Counted from the stretch's first letter, positions 34,637 to 46,624 are shown. The stretch is DNA of 64,000 bases from Talaromyces rugulosus (GCF_013368755.1 NC_049565.1:4898001-4962000), one strand, 5' to 3'. The notes: generated by a model from the sequence alone, not told the origin. Program-made: numbers and translations.

Positions 34637-36360
34637 ATGGCGGCCATCATACAGTATCGCCAACTGCGCCAATCTGTGCAACAGCAGCTACAAACGCACA
34701 AGGAAAACGATGTCGACTACGCTCAGATTCCCGGGATCTCGGTGCAGCTCGACCACAATGGGGTCGAATATTTGCAGGTGGGTTGGACTGGACCTCAGGA
34801 TCCATTCTGCCCTCAGGCATGGTCAATGAGCCGCCGGGTGTGTACGACTCTGTCCGTCTGCCTCATTGCACTGGTGACAACAATGGCATCTGCAATTGAT
34901 TCCGCGGTCATCTCAGAGGCCTCTGCAGAGTTCGGAGTCTCGGAAGTAACCGAGTCCCTTGCTACTGGTATTTATCTGATTGGATTTGGTGCTGGTGCAC
35001 TCGTGGCGAGTCCCTTGTCGGAAATGATCGGTCGCTATCCTGTCTACCTTGGGGCACTTGTGATATTTGGAGCATGGATTCTCGGCGCAGCGCTGGCCCC
35101 GAATATAGGAGGACAGTTGGTCTTTCGCTTTCTTGCCGGCCTATGTGGTGCTGCGCCTCTGACTGTGGCCGGAGGGTCCATCTCAGACGTTTGGAACACT
35201 CTTGAAAAGACGTTTGGGTTTCCCGCCTTCGCCATCCCTGCTTTTGGTGGTCCAACCCTAGGTAATTATCTTGCTTGATCCTGACACCTTTCTCCGGAGC
35301 TCATACATTTTCCTACAGGACCTATGGTCGGAGCATACATTGGGTATAGCCCGCATATCAGCTGGAGATGGTCGGAGTGGATTATGCTTGTCCTAGATGG
35401 TCTTACGATCTGCGTGATTTTCTTGACCAGTCGTGAAACATTTGGTCCGCGACTACTCCTTTACAAGGCTCGATTCTTTCGTCAGGAAACGGGCGATCAG
35501 CGATTCAAGACTAGGGAAGAGGCATCCGGCGACGAGAACACTGCTACAGTTTTGAAAAGGCACTTCTCACGGCCGTGGATTCTCCTAGCGGAGCCGATTG
35601 TTATTTGCTTCACTTTCTACCTTACTGTGATTTATATTGTCCTTTTTACATTCTTGGATGGGTATGTTTTGGTTCACTCCGGCAATACATGGCCTTGGTG
35701 GTTTGCTAACATAGCACAGATACCCAACCATCTTCGGGGAAACTTACGGTATCAACAATGGTTTGGTCAATATCTGTTTCCTTGGGCTCTTCATTGGTAT
35801 CCTGTTAGCCGTACTCACCGTGCCCATCCTATACGTCCAAACTGCCAGGCAGCTCCAGCGCGATGGCGACGATGGGTCGGGACGGATGTTGAACCAGGAG
35901 TCTCGCTTATTTTTCGCCCGTTGCGGCGCTCCTGTTGTGCCAATTGGATTATTTTGGATGGGATGGACAGCTTATGTGTGTTTTTTCCCCCTCGCCTTCA
36001 TATCTTCCACGTCGCTCACGGTGTTTTTAGCCATCCATCCCGATCTGGTCGCCCCTCGCGGCGTCGATTCTCATCGGATTCGGTATCATCTGCATATTTA
36101 TGTCTGCTTATATGTACACCATCGATTCATACGGTCAGTACGCCGCATCGGCCCTCACATTCATCGCTCTTGTGCGATATCTCGTGGCGGGTGGGATGAC
36201 GGTCGTTGGGATCCCCATGTACAATAATTTGGGCGCGCATTGGACCCTGACAGTCCTTGGGATCATCAGCACCGTGGCAATACCGATTCCCTACGCGCTT
36301 TCAATATGGGGCCCTTCACTGCGGAAGAGGAGTAAGTGGGCTATCAACAAGGAGATGTAG
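34637..36360 (+). CDS. MFS transporter, DHA1-type (12-TM) multidrug/polyamine class
   Basis: Four exons (34637-35261, 35319-35661, 35720-35975, 36031-36360) encode 517 residues; introns are 55-58 bp and all phases agree. The N-terminal cytosolic segment ends in VGWTGPQDPFCPQAWS, matching the DHA1 signature of WDGP-DDP-NP-W type. TM1-3 follow with the motif-A-like loop SPLSEMIGRYPVYLGAL. The second half begins after HFSRPWILLAEPIV and includes YGINNGLVNICFLGLFIGIL. The C-terminus is basic and short. It is a proton-coupled exporter at the plasma membrane by family knowledge; the substrate is unknown. It is convergent with a Zn2Cys6 gene, 183 bp between stop codons. Confidence 0.93.
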
Positions 36361-36543
36361 TGGTTGTTACCATTTGAATTATGGGTATAAAAAAGGACTT
36401 TTCACCCAGTGTCATAGATACGGAGGACAAATTTTGGCCGACGTAATAGTAGATCGAAACCATATATAATAAATTGAATGTTGCTGTCTACACAGGATCG
36501 TAGTTTCCATCCGTGAGGTCACTCGCCTAGAAAATATGATGAG

Positions 36544-38521
36544 CTATGGCGGATTCAATGCTCCATCTACGTTTAGAATGTCGTCCCAATAGTTCTTTCC
36601 TTGTTAGCATACGGTTTCATGCAGTGAAATGCGTTTAGAAACTCACCCAAACATCAGAGCCGGGATTGAGCCATTTCACCGAGTCAATCCAATCATCCAT
36701 TGTATTTCCAAACTCATAACCCGCTGGGTCCGACCACAGGAAGATGTCTGGCGATAGCATTGTTCTACCAGCGTTTTCTCTGTTAGCTAATTTATCTCCA
36801 TGTGCGGAACCAACCAGTGCTTACTGGAAATGTCGAAGGATAGGATATGCTTTTTTGCAAATCGGACTGCGATCTTGAAGCTTCTCGACGCGGAGTATGG
36901 CAGCATCGAATGCTGCGCGATAGGGTGAGCAATCGAAGTTCTCGCCCGTCCGGTCAAGTAGACATGACGCAAGTGCTACAGCGCCATGAAGTGCATATGA
37001 GCTTGTCATACCGTACACAAGCCAGCGATAATGGCGCAGACGCTGATCCTCGCATAATTGGCGATGAAAGTCCAAGAGCGCCGCACCTGAACGGATGCAT
37101 CTGGTCTTCGACTCTGGGCGGTATTTAGATGGACTGCTGTTCGAATTCGATCGGCAGAACGGCCGATGGATCAGGAGATAGAGGTGGTGCGCGTAAAGCT
37201 GTAGAATGCTCCAATACGCATTACTGGATGCGTCCAGGAGACTCGGGCGACCCTGAGATAAAAACGTTGTATCCCATTTCTCCTGCTCCGCGGCGATTTC
37301 AGCGTCAAGGAGTACTAGGGTCGTTTCGTCTAGTTGGGTCGGATTGGATATGCGGGAACAGATGCGGTTGGATAGCTGGAACAGGCGCAACTTGAAGATC
37401 ATCACTGACATCTGGGTCGGCTGGCTGGATGGCCGGCCGACGACGTGCTCTTGGACATCTTTATCGTTGACATTCGCTGGCATCACGGCGGGAAGTTTCG
37501 TCAGCCACGCGATGTCGACATCCCGGAACATGATAGCTTGGTATGTGTGCAGAAGCAGAATACCGGCCCAGCACCGTCTTCGTCGTTCGACTTCAATACA
37601 GGTGACGTCCGGGGGCTTATAGTCCACGTTACATTGCAGTGCAATGCCGATATTCAAAGCCATGCCGAGTAATACCCAGCCTTTATCCACTCCTTCATCA
37701 TGACTGATGGTAAAAATTAAGATCAGCAGAGCCTCAAGCGTGCTGATACTATGGTTGTTCAAGAAGTTGTCTTGGGCAAGGCAAATCATGCCTGCAGTCC
37801 GAAGTTGATATGACAGAACAGTAGCGTCCTGGGCGTGAGGCTCGGGCCAGAGCTTAGCCAGCAGAACATCGTCGCCTTCGATAGATCGCACTGCCATGGA
37901 CAGAAGGAAGAAAAAGACAGCGAGCCAAGAGAGGTCCACATTTGACGGGTTATTTCTGAACGTGCAATACTGATGTTCAAAGGTCGGGCCGTGCAGGACA
38001 TGGAATAAAGGAGATAGGAGGGTGAAATATTGTGTTATTAGGTACTCACAGCAATCCCAGGGTGGCAGTTTAGATAGGAGGTCATTCCTTGCCAGCCTAG
38101 GGCCAATATAGAAGGGGAAAAATAGGTGAATGTTGCCTTGGGGAGCAAGGTCAGTTTGCTCCAATTGGGCGTGGTCCATGTTCTGGATTGGCCGCTCAAA
38201 AACGGCATCCCAACGTGCATTGGAAAAGTCATGGCATGCCGGCGCTGTGGTTATGGGGGCAGCTGCTGCAACCATGTCACTTGAGTGAGGGGTGATTTCT
38301 GCAGGTCGGGGACTGCTCCTCGACGCCACTACATGGGCGGTTTTCCCGATGTTGTAGGCGCAGTCATCCTCGCAAGCGCGATTCTTGCACGACGAACACG
38401 GATCTTGCCGGTCGCAACGTAGCTTCGATCTCCTGCATGGCTCACAGCTGTATTTTTTGCGAGCTCGACGGTGCGCTTTTTCCTCGTTGGAAGCCATAAG
38501 TCGAGGACTGAAAGGATCCAT
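36544..38521 (-). CDS. Zn2Cys6 (C6) transcription factor with fungal-specific TF domain
   Basis: Three exons (36825-38521, 36647-36764, 36544-36594) encode 621 residues; all phases agree and the last exon reads NYWDDILNVDGALNPP. The zinc cluster near residues 26-54 starts CEPCRRSKLRC and ends CSSCKNRACEDDC. The final spacing is eight residues with a seventh Cys inside it, unlike the usual six. The fungal TF domain starts near WDCCEYLITQYFTLLSPLFH and includes RRRRCWAGILLLHTYQ. It is nuclear and DNA-binding by family. It lies tail to tail with the DHA1 transporter gene, which is the natural candidate target; this is an inference from position. Confidence 0.92.
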
Positions 38522-39182
38522 CCAGGGCCGGGTTTATGTCGGGTTTATACGAGTTTTGCAATCGGAGCCCCGAAAGATCGGAGATAGAGATCTGGTCATT
38601 CCATGTCCGGGGCTACCAATGACAGTTAACCGACCCCACCGATCCTGTATATACATCTGTAAAGAATAAGACTTATTTATAATCATCATCAATTACCAAC
38701 AGTTAACAGGGATGGTATACCATTAATATTAAAGTATTAATTACATAATAATATTTTGGCTTTGAACTAGCAACTAGCTTCAAGGCAGCCCGTTTCATCT
38801 GGCTCCACTAATACACTTACAGACTACTCAGTACGACTTCAGACTTGGGGGCTGGCCTCGTATTCACCAATTGCTGTCAGTGGCTCAGGGCGGTGCCACT
38901 CATGAAATCAAGCCCTGTGAGGGCCCTGAGGGGGGGCCACGCTGTTAAAATGGAGCAAATCCTTCTTGTGAGTCGGGTTTAGGTCCTAACTTTATTTTTC
39001 CACGAGGATTCTTAGTAACTAGCATGTCCCTGAATCTTTACGCATTCCTGACTTTATGCATAATGCTATCGACTATCTAGCCAGGCGCTACTTGAATTGA
39101 TATATCTATTTCTGACTCTGCGCTGAAACACGGAGACGACAAATCTCACTCACCCGACCCGGGAGGGACTTTACAAAAGAAA
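38522..39182. other. Divergent promoter region of C6 factor and Thr-rich membrane protein
   Basis: No gene is seen. Notable content is a CCGG-rich stretch (38520-38640), AT-rich sequence (38655-38770) and a short GGGCCCTGAGGGGGGGCC run near 38919. It should hold both promoters. Confidence 0.5.
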
Positions 39183-40137
39183 ATGACCACTTCGTTCGAA
39201 AACTGCAAATCGGGGACCTTCTATGGTTTGGGTGGAGACCAAAACAAATTCCAGCCGGGCGAGACAGTTCTGCTCCAATGGGGGGCTTATGACGATCTAT
39301 CCACGCCGCTGAACGTCTCCCTCTCCCGATGGGGTGGTGCTCTGGTCGGTGACATACTCGGTGAGTATAAAGATACCAACGACTCCCATGCTTAACGTGC
39401 AAGGCAAGGCCAACAGCAGTACTGATGAAATCCGCGCAGAGGGCGCTTTGTTCAGCCTAGGGGGCTCAATATACCGCACAACCAATTACTCCTCGTCCAA
39501 CTGTATCCTAGACCAGTACAACTGGACGATCCCGTTATCATTCAACACGACCGATCCCCAGTACCTAATAGGACTTTTCAACGCGTCGACTGTACGTGGT
39601 ATGGATGGGAACGATCTCTGGGGATTTATGGGCTGGAGTCCAATCTTCTATGTTGAACCAACGACGACAACGACGACGACGACGACGACTACAGCTGCTG
39701 GGACGACGACGACGACGACGACTACTGCTGCTGGGACGACAACGACAACGGCAGCGGTAGCGGCAGGGGCAGCGACAGCGACAGCGGCCAAACCAGATGC
39801 AAATAATAACCCGGCTGCCACGACAACATCGTCGGCCTCATCTTCGCCGACATCATCCTCAGATTCGGCAGGTTTGTCAGGAGGAACCAAAGCTGGAATT
39901 GGTGTGGGCGTGGCACTCGGTGTGCTTGCGCTGGTAGGGGTGTTCATATTCATATTTTTCCGACGAAGGAGGGCGGCCGGATATACAAACACAGAGACCC
40001 AAAAATCACCAGTCGAAATAGGTGGGGCATGGGACGTCAAGGCACCAAAACAACCCATACAGGTGCACGAAATGGACGGCAGGGGTGTTAGTGAGCTACA
40101 GGAGCATGATAGGGGACATATTCCCAGATACAAGTGA
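39183..40137 (+). CDS. Single-pass membrane glycoprotein with Thr-rich stalk
   Basis: Exons 39183-39360 and 39404-40137 give 303 residues; the 43-bp intron is at the short end but has a consensus donor (GTGAGT). Residues 1-145 form an unknown extracellular domain with several N-glycosylation sites (NSS, NYS, NWT, NTT, NAS). Residues 146-177 are mostly Thr in runs broken by AAG. A Ser/Ala-rich stalk follows, then one TM helix (about 223-245) and a basic RRRR stop-transfer. No signal peptide is visible at the chosen ATG, so an upstream exon may be missing. The layout suggests a cell-wall sensor or anchor of the Mid2/SKG6-like kind, but no named family is recognised. Confidence 0.8.
39661..39757 (+). 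repeat. ACG trinucleotide microsatellite inside coding sequence
   Basis: Runs of ACG/ACA codons encode the poly-Thr stalk of the membrane protein, interrupted by GCTGCTGGG (Ala-Ala-Gly). Such tracts change length easily, so stalk length may vary between strains. Confidence 0.8.
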
Positions 40138-40245
40138 ATCCGGTCTGCCGACAGGTGAATCCCTCGTGCGGAATCGCAAACGATCGCGTAAATAGTTTTG
40201 TCATATCGTACACTATGTAATATACAATGATACCAGAAATTTCGT

Positions 40246-41964
40246 TCATGACAGCCAAAGGTCCACCCGTGATCCGGGCACGGATAGTTTTGTCTGACAT
40301 TTTCCAGCTTCGCTAGAAACACCTGATGTCGTCCCCTGTGAATAGCTAATTGCTGTCTCGGACACACCACCGAAATGGTTAGGAATGACGAGCACATTTT
40401 CGGATGAGTCGGCCGAGGTTTGTGTGTCTTGAGCAGGCGCAGATTGCGGAATCACCAGTTCTGCTCCAACAGAGGCGCCCACGCCGAATGAACAAGAGAT
40501 TGCATGGCTATTCTGATCCTCTTGTTGGCCTGCTATCTTTTCAACAGCCTCGGACTCAGTAGCAACCAAAAATTGAATGCTATCTCCGACGGGTGTTATC
40601 TGAGACAATGACGCTATCTTCTCCTCGAGCCCTTTTCCCAGAAGGTCTGAAAGCTCCGAGATATCAGGTACTTCGTCCGACTTGACAGCGGAAGGTTGTG
40701 TTGACAGTACTTGATCTAATGAAAGTGGATGCATCGATTCATCGCGAAAGCTGATTTCCGGATCCAAGGAGAGCAAGCCTTGCTTTTTGCCCCATCCTCC
40801 GCCACCGCTTACGACACGGTGAATTCTGCTTCCATTCACGATCGACCGTTCCACGTTGTTTCGGTCGTGATTTGTTTCCGATAGAAGCGAGTTGAGCGGC
40901 TCGACAAGTGCCCATACTGCTACTCGCTGATGCGGTATGCCAAGTTCATTCACATATTTGGGAAGCTCTTTCTCCAGCTCAGACGAGGCCGGGATGGCGC
41001 CACTTGGGCCTGTGGACGGGGTGTTGGATAGCTGGCGCAGAATGTTTCCCATACTAGACACGACGCTTCTACGGCTGGTCACCGGGTGGAGCGGAGTATT
41101 GACGGAACTGCGGACATTTTCAGATACAAAGTCGACGTCGCAGACCGCTAGATCTTTCCAATTATCCAGGACGTATTGATTGGATGTAGTATCGTACGTC
41201 CACCGCATTCCTAGCAACGTTCTGTCCTTGCCGTTGACAAATACTGTATTTGCCAATCGCAAACCAACTTGACGAGAGGTATGCACATCCTGCTCGCTAA
41301 TTGCGCGGTGATCAGAAGTGGTCGTTTGTGTTGAAAAGAAAAAGGCAGGCTCGGTAGGGCTGCCGCCTCTAATCTGGGCAGGCTGTGCGGCAGAGACTGT
41401 GATATCGGAGGCATTAACAAGGAGCAGAGATAGACCTTCTACCCCTAATGAAGCATTCTGCACAGCGTTGTCATTCCGCTGGGTTGCTATTTTGTCTACC
41501 ACGGCTGCGACGGTATAAACGACGGCGGGAGATCCGGTCGGATAAATTTGCTTAAACAACGGATTCACCCAGTCGGCGAGAAGGGAGTTGGACGTATCCG
41601 TCCATGATGCAAACTCTGGCGATGCAAAGAGGACCGGGGTAATTGGGTTCTGGGTCGATGCAGGACGGATATTTGGGAATGAAGAAGCGATAGTGTCGGG
41701 AGTCTGAATCCAATAAGTGAATTAGCAAGTGGCAGCTCAATCCGAGGATACCATCAAAGCTACCAGATGATATGGCTTTGCACAAGCCCAGGTGATGGCG
41801 TGCAGATTGGCGTTGGAAGAAGGTCCGAGGGAGCTGATGCGACGCGCTACACTAGAGGTAGCAGCAGCAGCCGCCGCCGGTCTCACGCGGGTAAAGAGAC
41901 CAGGCCATGTCGAAGGAGGAGCTCTGGCGGCTGAGCCTGCGAGGCAGCAGAGTATATTTGGCAT
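40246..41964 (-). CDS. Hypothetical protein, probably mitochondrial
   Basis: Exons 41752-41964 and 40246-41703 give 556 residues, in phase. The start is the first ATG in the open frame (MPNILCCLAGSAARAPPSTW); the frame is open further upstream without ATG, so another exon is possible. The first 45 residues are rich in Arg, Ala and Ser and lack acidic residues, as in a mitochondrial presequence. A conserved-looking domain follows (LFASPEFASWTDTSNSLLAD, then IYPTGSPAVVYTVAAVVDKI), then a charged region including ELPKYVNELGIPHQRVAVWA, and a low-complexity C-terminus. I do not recognise the family. It is convergent with the membrane protein gene (108 bp between stops). Confidence 0.75.
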
Positions 41965-42723
41965 CAGAGAAGAGGTGAAGCGGGGGGTGGCAGCGCCGTT
42001 GACGCTGTGGAATGACCCGGTGTTGTTGGCGGATATTGCCAAGGCGGCGACCTTTTCCACGGTGGGTCCGCATTGGCAGTGCCAACAGTATGCACTATTT
42101 AGTATTTAGTATAAATAATCAAGACCGGAGTATCTATTGTGAGGATTTTACTGGTAGAGGGTATGTATGCAGAACAACAATTGACTCGTCTTGTGACTGA
42201 ATGACGGCTGAAATCGCCTTCTACGACATGATCTACATCACCGCAGATTGGAGAACCCACAGTAAGACGTTTATTCTAGCGAACACAGTCACTGGTAGAA
42301 TGATAATGATGCATGAGATGAGATGCAAATAGTAGCAATACTAGCACTATTAATAATAACAACCTGAAGACTAGACAGACTGCTATAAAAAACGCACAGC
42401 CACAGCTACACGTCGTCCTTACGTAACCACAGGCGATGACCGCATGCCGGTCACGTGCAGCCAATCAGGCAGCTGCACGGCAGCTCGCGCCTCAGCTGTG
42501 GCGGCACGGGACGATGACGTCGGCGCGCCCAGGAACCGGGCTGCCTAAGGCCTTCCCCGGCCCAGGCGAAGGCGCCGCTCCTACTTAAAACCCGCCGTCG
42601 CCCGCTTATGACCGTTTGCTCACCTTTACCTTCACGCCGTGCTTCTCCTGTCCAGCTCACTTCAGCTCCTCCACCGTCTACAGTCTCGATTTTATCGTTT
42701 AGTCCGCCCAGACTCGCGCCAAA
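41965..42723. promoter_or_regulatory. Divergent promoter region of hypothetical gene and Pmp3
   Basis: GC-rich near the Pmp3 side. Visible motifs are CACGTG (42453-42458), CCAAT just after it, and TGACGTC-type sequence near 42516. These resemble E-box, HAP-complex and CRE/ATF sites, which would fit a stress-induced gene such as Pmp3; that link is inferred. Confidence 0.5.
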
Positions 42724-43101
42724 ATGCCTTTCACCGCCTCGTAAGTCGCCCTAGCCCCTCTGTGTTGTCGTTCGTCCTGGCCTACAATCAGCTATGGAGA
42801 GCAGCATCAAAAGGCAAAAAAAAAAAAAAAAGAAAGAAAAGAAACAACATTCTAAAATTGATCGCTGGCTGACTGGCTTCCTCGCTGCAGAGACATCTGC
42901 AAGATCATCTTCGCCGTCATCCTGCCTCCTCTGGGTGTCTTCCTGGAGCGCGGATGTGGTGCCGACGTGCTCATCAACATCTGTTTGACCATCCTGGGTT
43001 ACATTCCTGGTATCATCCATGCCCTGTACGTTACTCAACCCACCCTCATCCGGTTCCTTGATTACTCATGACACCGCAGGTACATCATCCTCAAATACTA
43101 G
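42724..43101 (+). CDS. pmp3: Plasma membrane proteolipid Pmp3
   Basis: Three exons (42724-42740, 42891-43025, 43080-43101) encode the full 57-residue Pmp3 protein. It starts MPFTASDICKIIFAVILPPL, contains ERGCGADVLINICLTILGYI and ends IIHALYIILKY. Two hydrophobic helices make up nearly the whole protein. It modulates membrane potential and salt tolerance in yeast. The length equals that of the family and all joins are in phase. The first intron contains a 15-nt poly-A run followed by A/G sequence (about 42815-42845). Confidence 0.96.
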
Positions 43102-44455
43102 AACGAGCAAGCTCGCGCCCGCCGGCAATGGAAAAGCCGCTCTCGCCGCGGCCGACTTGGCGACCTGACGCCATGCCGCCATTCTGCCTGGCTTGAAGAC
43201 GAGGGGATGTGATTCCGGGCCGGCCGGCAGCGTTCTGCTCGTTATGATATGGTGGCGCTCCACCTGGCGTGAACCCGCCAACCATAACCTGCTCTATCTG
43301 CCTCTCTAGCCGTCTTGGGCTAGCCTGTGTTCGCACGCCAAGTCGTTGCTATGCGGCTTGCTTTCTCTCTCCTTAATCGACTTTGCATGCTTCCCTCTCC
43401 GAATGATACCACCTTGATTGTTTCGCGTTTTGTTGGGCTTTGCGCTCAAGATGCGCAGCGATTTGATTCTCAATTCCTTTGTCCGTGGCGGAGTTGTGGA
43501 CGCTTTTTTCTGTGTACTTGGACCTTGCTTGTACTTAGGCATCCCAATAGTCTTTCCGCATTTTTAAATCCATAATAATATCCACGATTCTTCATTACTA
43601 CGTACTACCTGGCCACGAACCAGTGGGTCAAGAACACTAGTTGCATCATTTTGTCGATCTCCATTTACCAACTGGGAAGATCTCAACTGGCCAAGACACA
43701 TGCGGTGCGTCATCGGTGCGAAGTTTAGCTGCCAGTAGATCTATATTGAGATAGATCTAAGAATAGAATAGCATTTTGCCAGTCGCCAGCCAGCGTCAAC
43801 TGCCTGCTGCTGCTAAATCAGTAGCTGCAGGGTCACATGACGTCGAGTCATGTGCGGCGGCCAATGAGCCCGCGCACCGGGCCCTTCGGCTCTGCTGTTA
43901 GCGCCCATCCGGCGCGTACTCAATCTACATCTCGACTCTCCTCGTCCAACCATCCCCGCCAAATGCCCTGAAGACTTTTCTGCAGCGTGCTATGGCTGTG
44001 GGCCATGCCATGCTGTTTCAACATGGCGCGTACTCTCCCAGAGCATCCTCTAGTAACCTTTCTTCTTGACCCCTGGCGCGTACGATGCACAATGCCGTCC
44101 AATAGCGTCGTGTTGGAGCTGGAGGGCGCTGGCTCTTGTTTCACTATTCTTCGCTGATTTCATATAATATGGCTTCCTCACTGCCCCTCGTGCTGCCAGA
44201 TCAGATCTCATCGTGTTGTGTATTTTTCATAGAATCTTGCTTTCAATCAGACTAGTCTTTCGTTTTCTGTTTTTATTTCCAATCCTCCCCGTCATCGATC
44301 CGAGCAGAGAGATCTGTATTGGGCCATACTACTATGTCTGACTGTAACTTATCAGATTGTCTCGGATAGCCATCTATCCTCTCATCTGCATCAGGGTACG
44401 TTCTTCCAGATTACTCCAGTTCATTGAACTGACCCCTGTTTAGTCTTGCCGCAGT
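43102..44455. other. Intergenic upstream of CFEM protein gene
   Basis: No gene is seen. It includes the Pmp3 3' UTR, a GTCACATGACGTCGAGTCATG segment split around 43831-43851 (CRE-like plus E-box-like), and T/C-rich leader sequence. A possible 5' UTR intron (GTACGT donor at 44396, TGTTTAG acceptor ending at 44443) lies just before the next start codon. Confidence 0.5.
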
Positions 44456-46624
44456 ATGCTTTTAGCCTGTGGGGGATGGCGAAGTAGTGTTCTCCTCGTT
44501 GCTTCCGTATTTGTTGGCCTCGCCCAGATAGCTGTCGCCGATTGCAAGTCTTCAGGGAACGACCAGTGGCTCGCCCGAGATATCCCCAGCTGCGCGCTAT
44601 CCTGTGTCAAGCATTTCATCCAATCCGAATTCAACACCGGATCTTGCTGCGATGGCACATCGCGCTCCTGTCTCTGTCGAACCAATAGCACGAGTGGGCT
44701 CACCCTGGGGGAAGTGGCACTGGCCTGTACATACGGATCTTGCTCGGATGATACCATTGACAACGTCACGTCTAAGGTGTATACCATATGTAATGATGTG
44801 AATGGAGCGCTCCCTGAAACGCACGCGACTATCACTGCAACGAGAGTGCCAGAAATTGCATCAATCTCTAGCCCCCTTGTCACTTCATCGCCTCTTACAG
44901 CCACCCGGCCTTCAATTACTTCATCGCCTCCAACTACCAAGCCTTTGACATGGACATCCCAAACCACTCTTGCCACAAGTACTTGGGTCAGCAACACCCA
45001 GATTATCCCGCCTGTTACAACATTCTCGACGCCAGCTATCCCAAGCCCCACAACATCTTTGGCAAACAACACCTCGACAGCAGCGTCTTCCGCCTCTGCC
45101 ACTGCGCCGCCTTCATCATCTGGTCTAGGTTCGTCTGCCGTCATCGGGATATCGGTGGCATCCGGAGTTTCTGCCATTTTCTTGGTCTCAGTCGCAGTAT
45201 TTCTGTGCGGGAAAGAACTGAGACGTCGCAAGCTACATGCGCAGGCCAACGAGGGGTTTGAGATTGGAGGCGACATGAGTGAGCCTCCCGATTTCTACTC
45301 GCGCATGTCGCCAAACCCACCGCATCCATTTCCTACACTAGGAGGAGGCGCGGTCTCAGTGAACTCCGGTCCAAACTTCCACCAATTCCCCACGCAGCCG
45401 GTCGCTCGAAATGGACCGCTCCAAATAATCACCCCTACGCAGGGGATCGGGATTGGGGGTGCTGGCTTCACTCCGAAGATGGATTACGAGGACTCGCCCC
45501 AAAGTCAAACTTCGCAGCATACGCTGTCTCAGCTGCTTCCTAGCAATCCAACCACACAAGGACTGTTCCCGGAGCCTTTGACTATCATCCGCTACGGTCC
45601 ACAGTTACAACCGCGCCTGCGCCCATCGAGCGAGGCAACGATGATTGATGAGGAAGGCGCACGGCAGAAGAGCGTCTTTGGGCCGCCTCTTGATCAGCCA
45701 CAATCCCATGCTCGGCAAGTCTCGGATGGTGCGCCGAATGGGCGACGCCCTGTAGGGCTTCCAGCGAACCCTCGACCAACGATACGCCCTGTCGGAGGGA
45801 GGGGAAAAGAACACACATTGCGCATGGGCGGCAAGCTTTACAGGTGGGAAACACCTGACGATGTTGGATTACCGCCAACTCCACCTCCAAAGAGTGATGG
45901 CAGCATTCAAGTGGGACGTGCTGTCACGAGATACTCTACCTCTCTCCAAGGGCCTCGTTCATCTCCTGTCAAACCTGGTACGGGCAACATGCAACTACAA
46001 AGGAATTTCTCTAGACTTGGAAGCGGTCTTCGCTCCATGAGCCGGATCTCACGGACACTTGAAGAACCGAACGCAGCCTCCCACTCTAGAGAGAGAGACC
46101 CGCCTGTTGAAAACAATGAGATAGTAGGATATAATGATGATGATGAATACCACAGGCTGGGGCGCTCTCCTGTGAAATATCCGACAATGCCTCGTTCTGC
46201 CGCCGTGGCCCCGGTTGCAGAAGCGCTGCCTGCGCCGCGAGCAGCCCTCTTGTACGAGAGATCACAGCCAGACGGTTCGAGCGGTTCACCTGTCAAAGGC
46301 CTCTTCAACATACCGCTCATCATAGATTCTCCTTCGCGGTCTCGATCCAGCAGCCCTAGTGGTTTGCTGGCGAAAAGACGTGGCGAGAGAATGGCTGAGA
46401 GGATGGAAAGCCAATTTCGCATTGGCGTCCAGAATACTCAGGGGCTGCCCACACAGCAAACTCGAGGACGTCCGAGGTGGAACGTTCGAAAAGTCGGCCC
46501 AGATCCAGTATCTGTGGCTGGATCAATCACTCCTGGGACACCCCAGGATGGAACCAAACCGCCTCAGAAACATAACATTACTCCTACACGAAGAGGCGAA
46601 GACCTCTACCTGAGTGTCGACTAA
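44456..46624 (+). CDS. CFEM-domain single-pass membrane protein
   Basis: A single-exon protein of 722 residues. A signal peptide (about 1-29, LLVASVFVGLAQIAVA core) precedes a CFEM-like domain (about 43-112) starting PSCALSCVKHF, then GSCCDGTSRSCLCRT, ACTYGSC and TICNDV. A Ser/Thr-rich stalk with N-glycosylation sites follows. One TM helix (228-251) ends in CGKELRRRK. The 470-residue cytosolic tail is Pro/Ser/Arg-rich and disordered, with a repeated short SPVK element (SSPVKPG, RSPVKYP, GSPVKGL). CFEM domains bind haem or act in wall sensing. The long tail suggests a signalling role, which is inferred. A proline-directed kinase could use the SPVK sites. Confidence 0.9.
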   Translation: MLLACGGWRSSVLLVASVFVGLAQIAVADCKSSGNDQWLARDIPSCALSCVKHFIQSEFNTGSCCDGTSRSCLCRTNSTSGLTLGEVALACTYGSCSDDTIDNVTSKVYTICNDVNGALPETHATITATRVPEIASISSPLVTSSPLTATRPSITSSPPTTKPLTWTSQTTLATSTWVSNTQIIPPVTTFSTPAIPSPTTSLANNTSTAASSASATAPPSSSGLGSSAVIGISVASGVSAIFLVSVAVFLCGKELRRRKLHAQANEGFEIGGDMSEPPDFYSRMSPNPPHPFPTLGGGAVSVNSGPNFHQFPTQPVARNGPLQIITPTQGIGIGGAGFTPKMDYEDSPQSQTSQHTLSQLLPSNPTTQGLFPEPLTIIRYGPQLQPRLRPSSEATMIDEEGARQKSVFGPPLDQPQSHARQVSDGAPNGRRPVGLPANPRPTIRPVGGRGKEHTLRMGGKLYRWETPDDVGLPPTPPPKSDGSIQVGRAVTRYSTSLQGPRSSPVKPGTGNMQLQRNFSRLGSGLRSMSRISRTLEEPNAASHSRERDPPVENNEIVGYNDDDEYHRLGRSPVKYPTMPRSAAVAPVAEALPAPRAALLYERSQPDGSSGSPVKGLFNIPLIIDSPSRSRSSSPSGLLAKRRGERMAERMESQFRIGVQNTQGLPTQQTRGRPRWNVRKVGPDPVSVAGSITPGTPQDGTKPPQKHNITPTRRGEDLYLSVD

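Noticed and set aside
39183..46624. Two Ser/Thr-rich membrane proteins as a paired receptor system
   Set aside because: They share only general layout; their extracellular domains differ and three other genes lie between or beside them.
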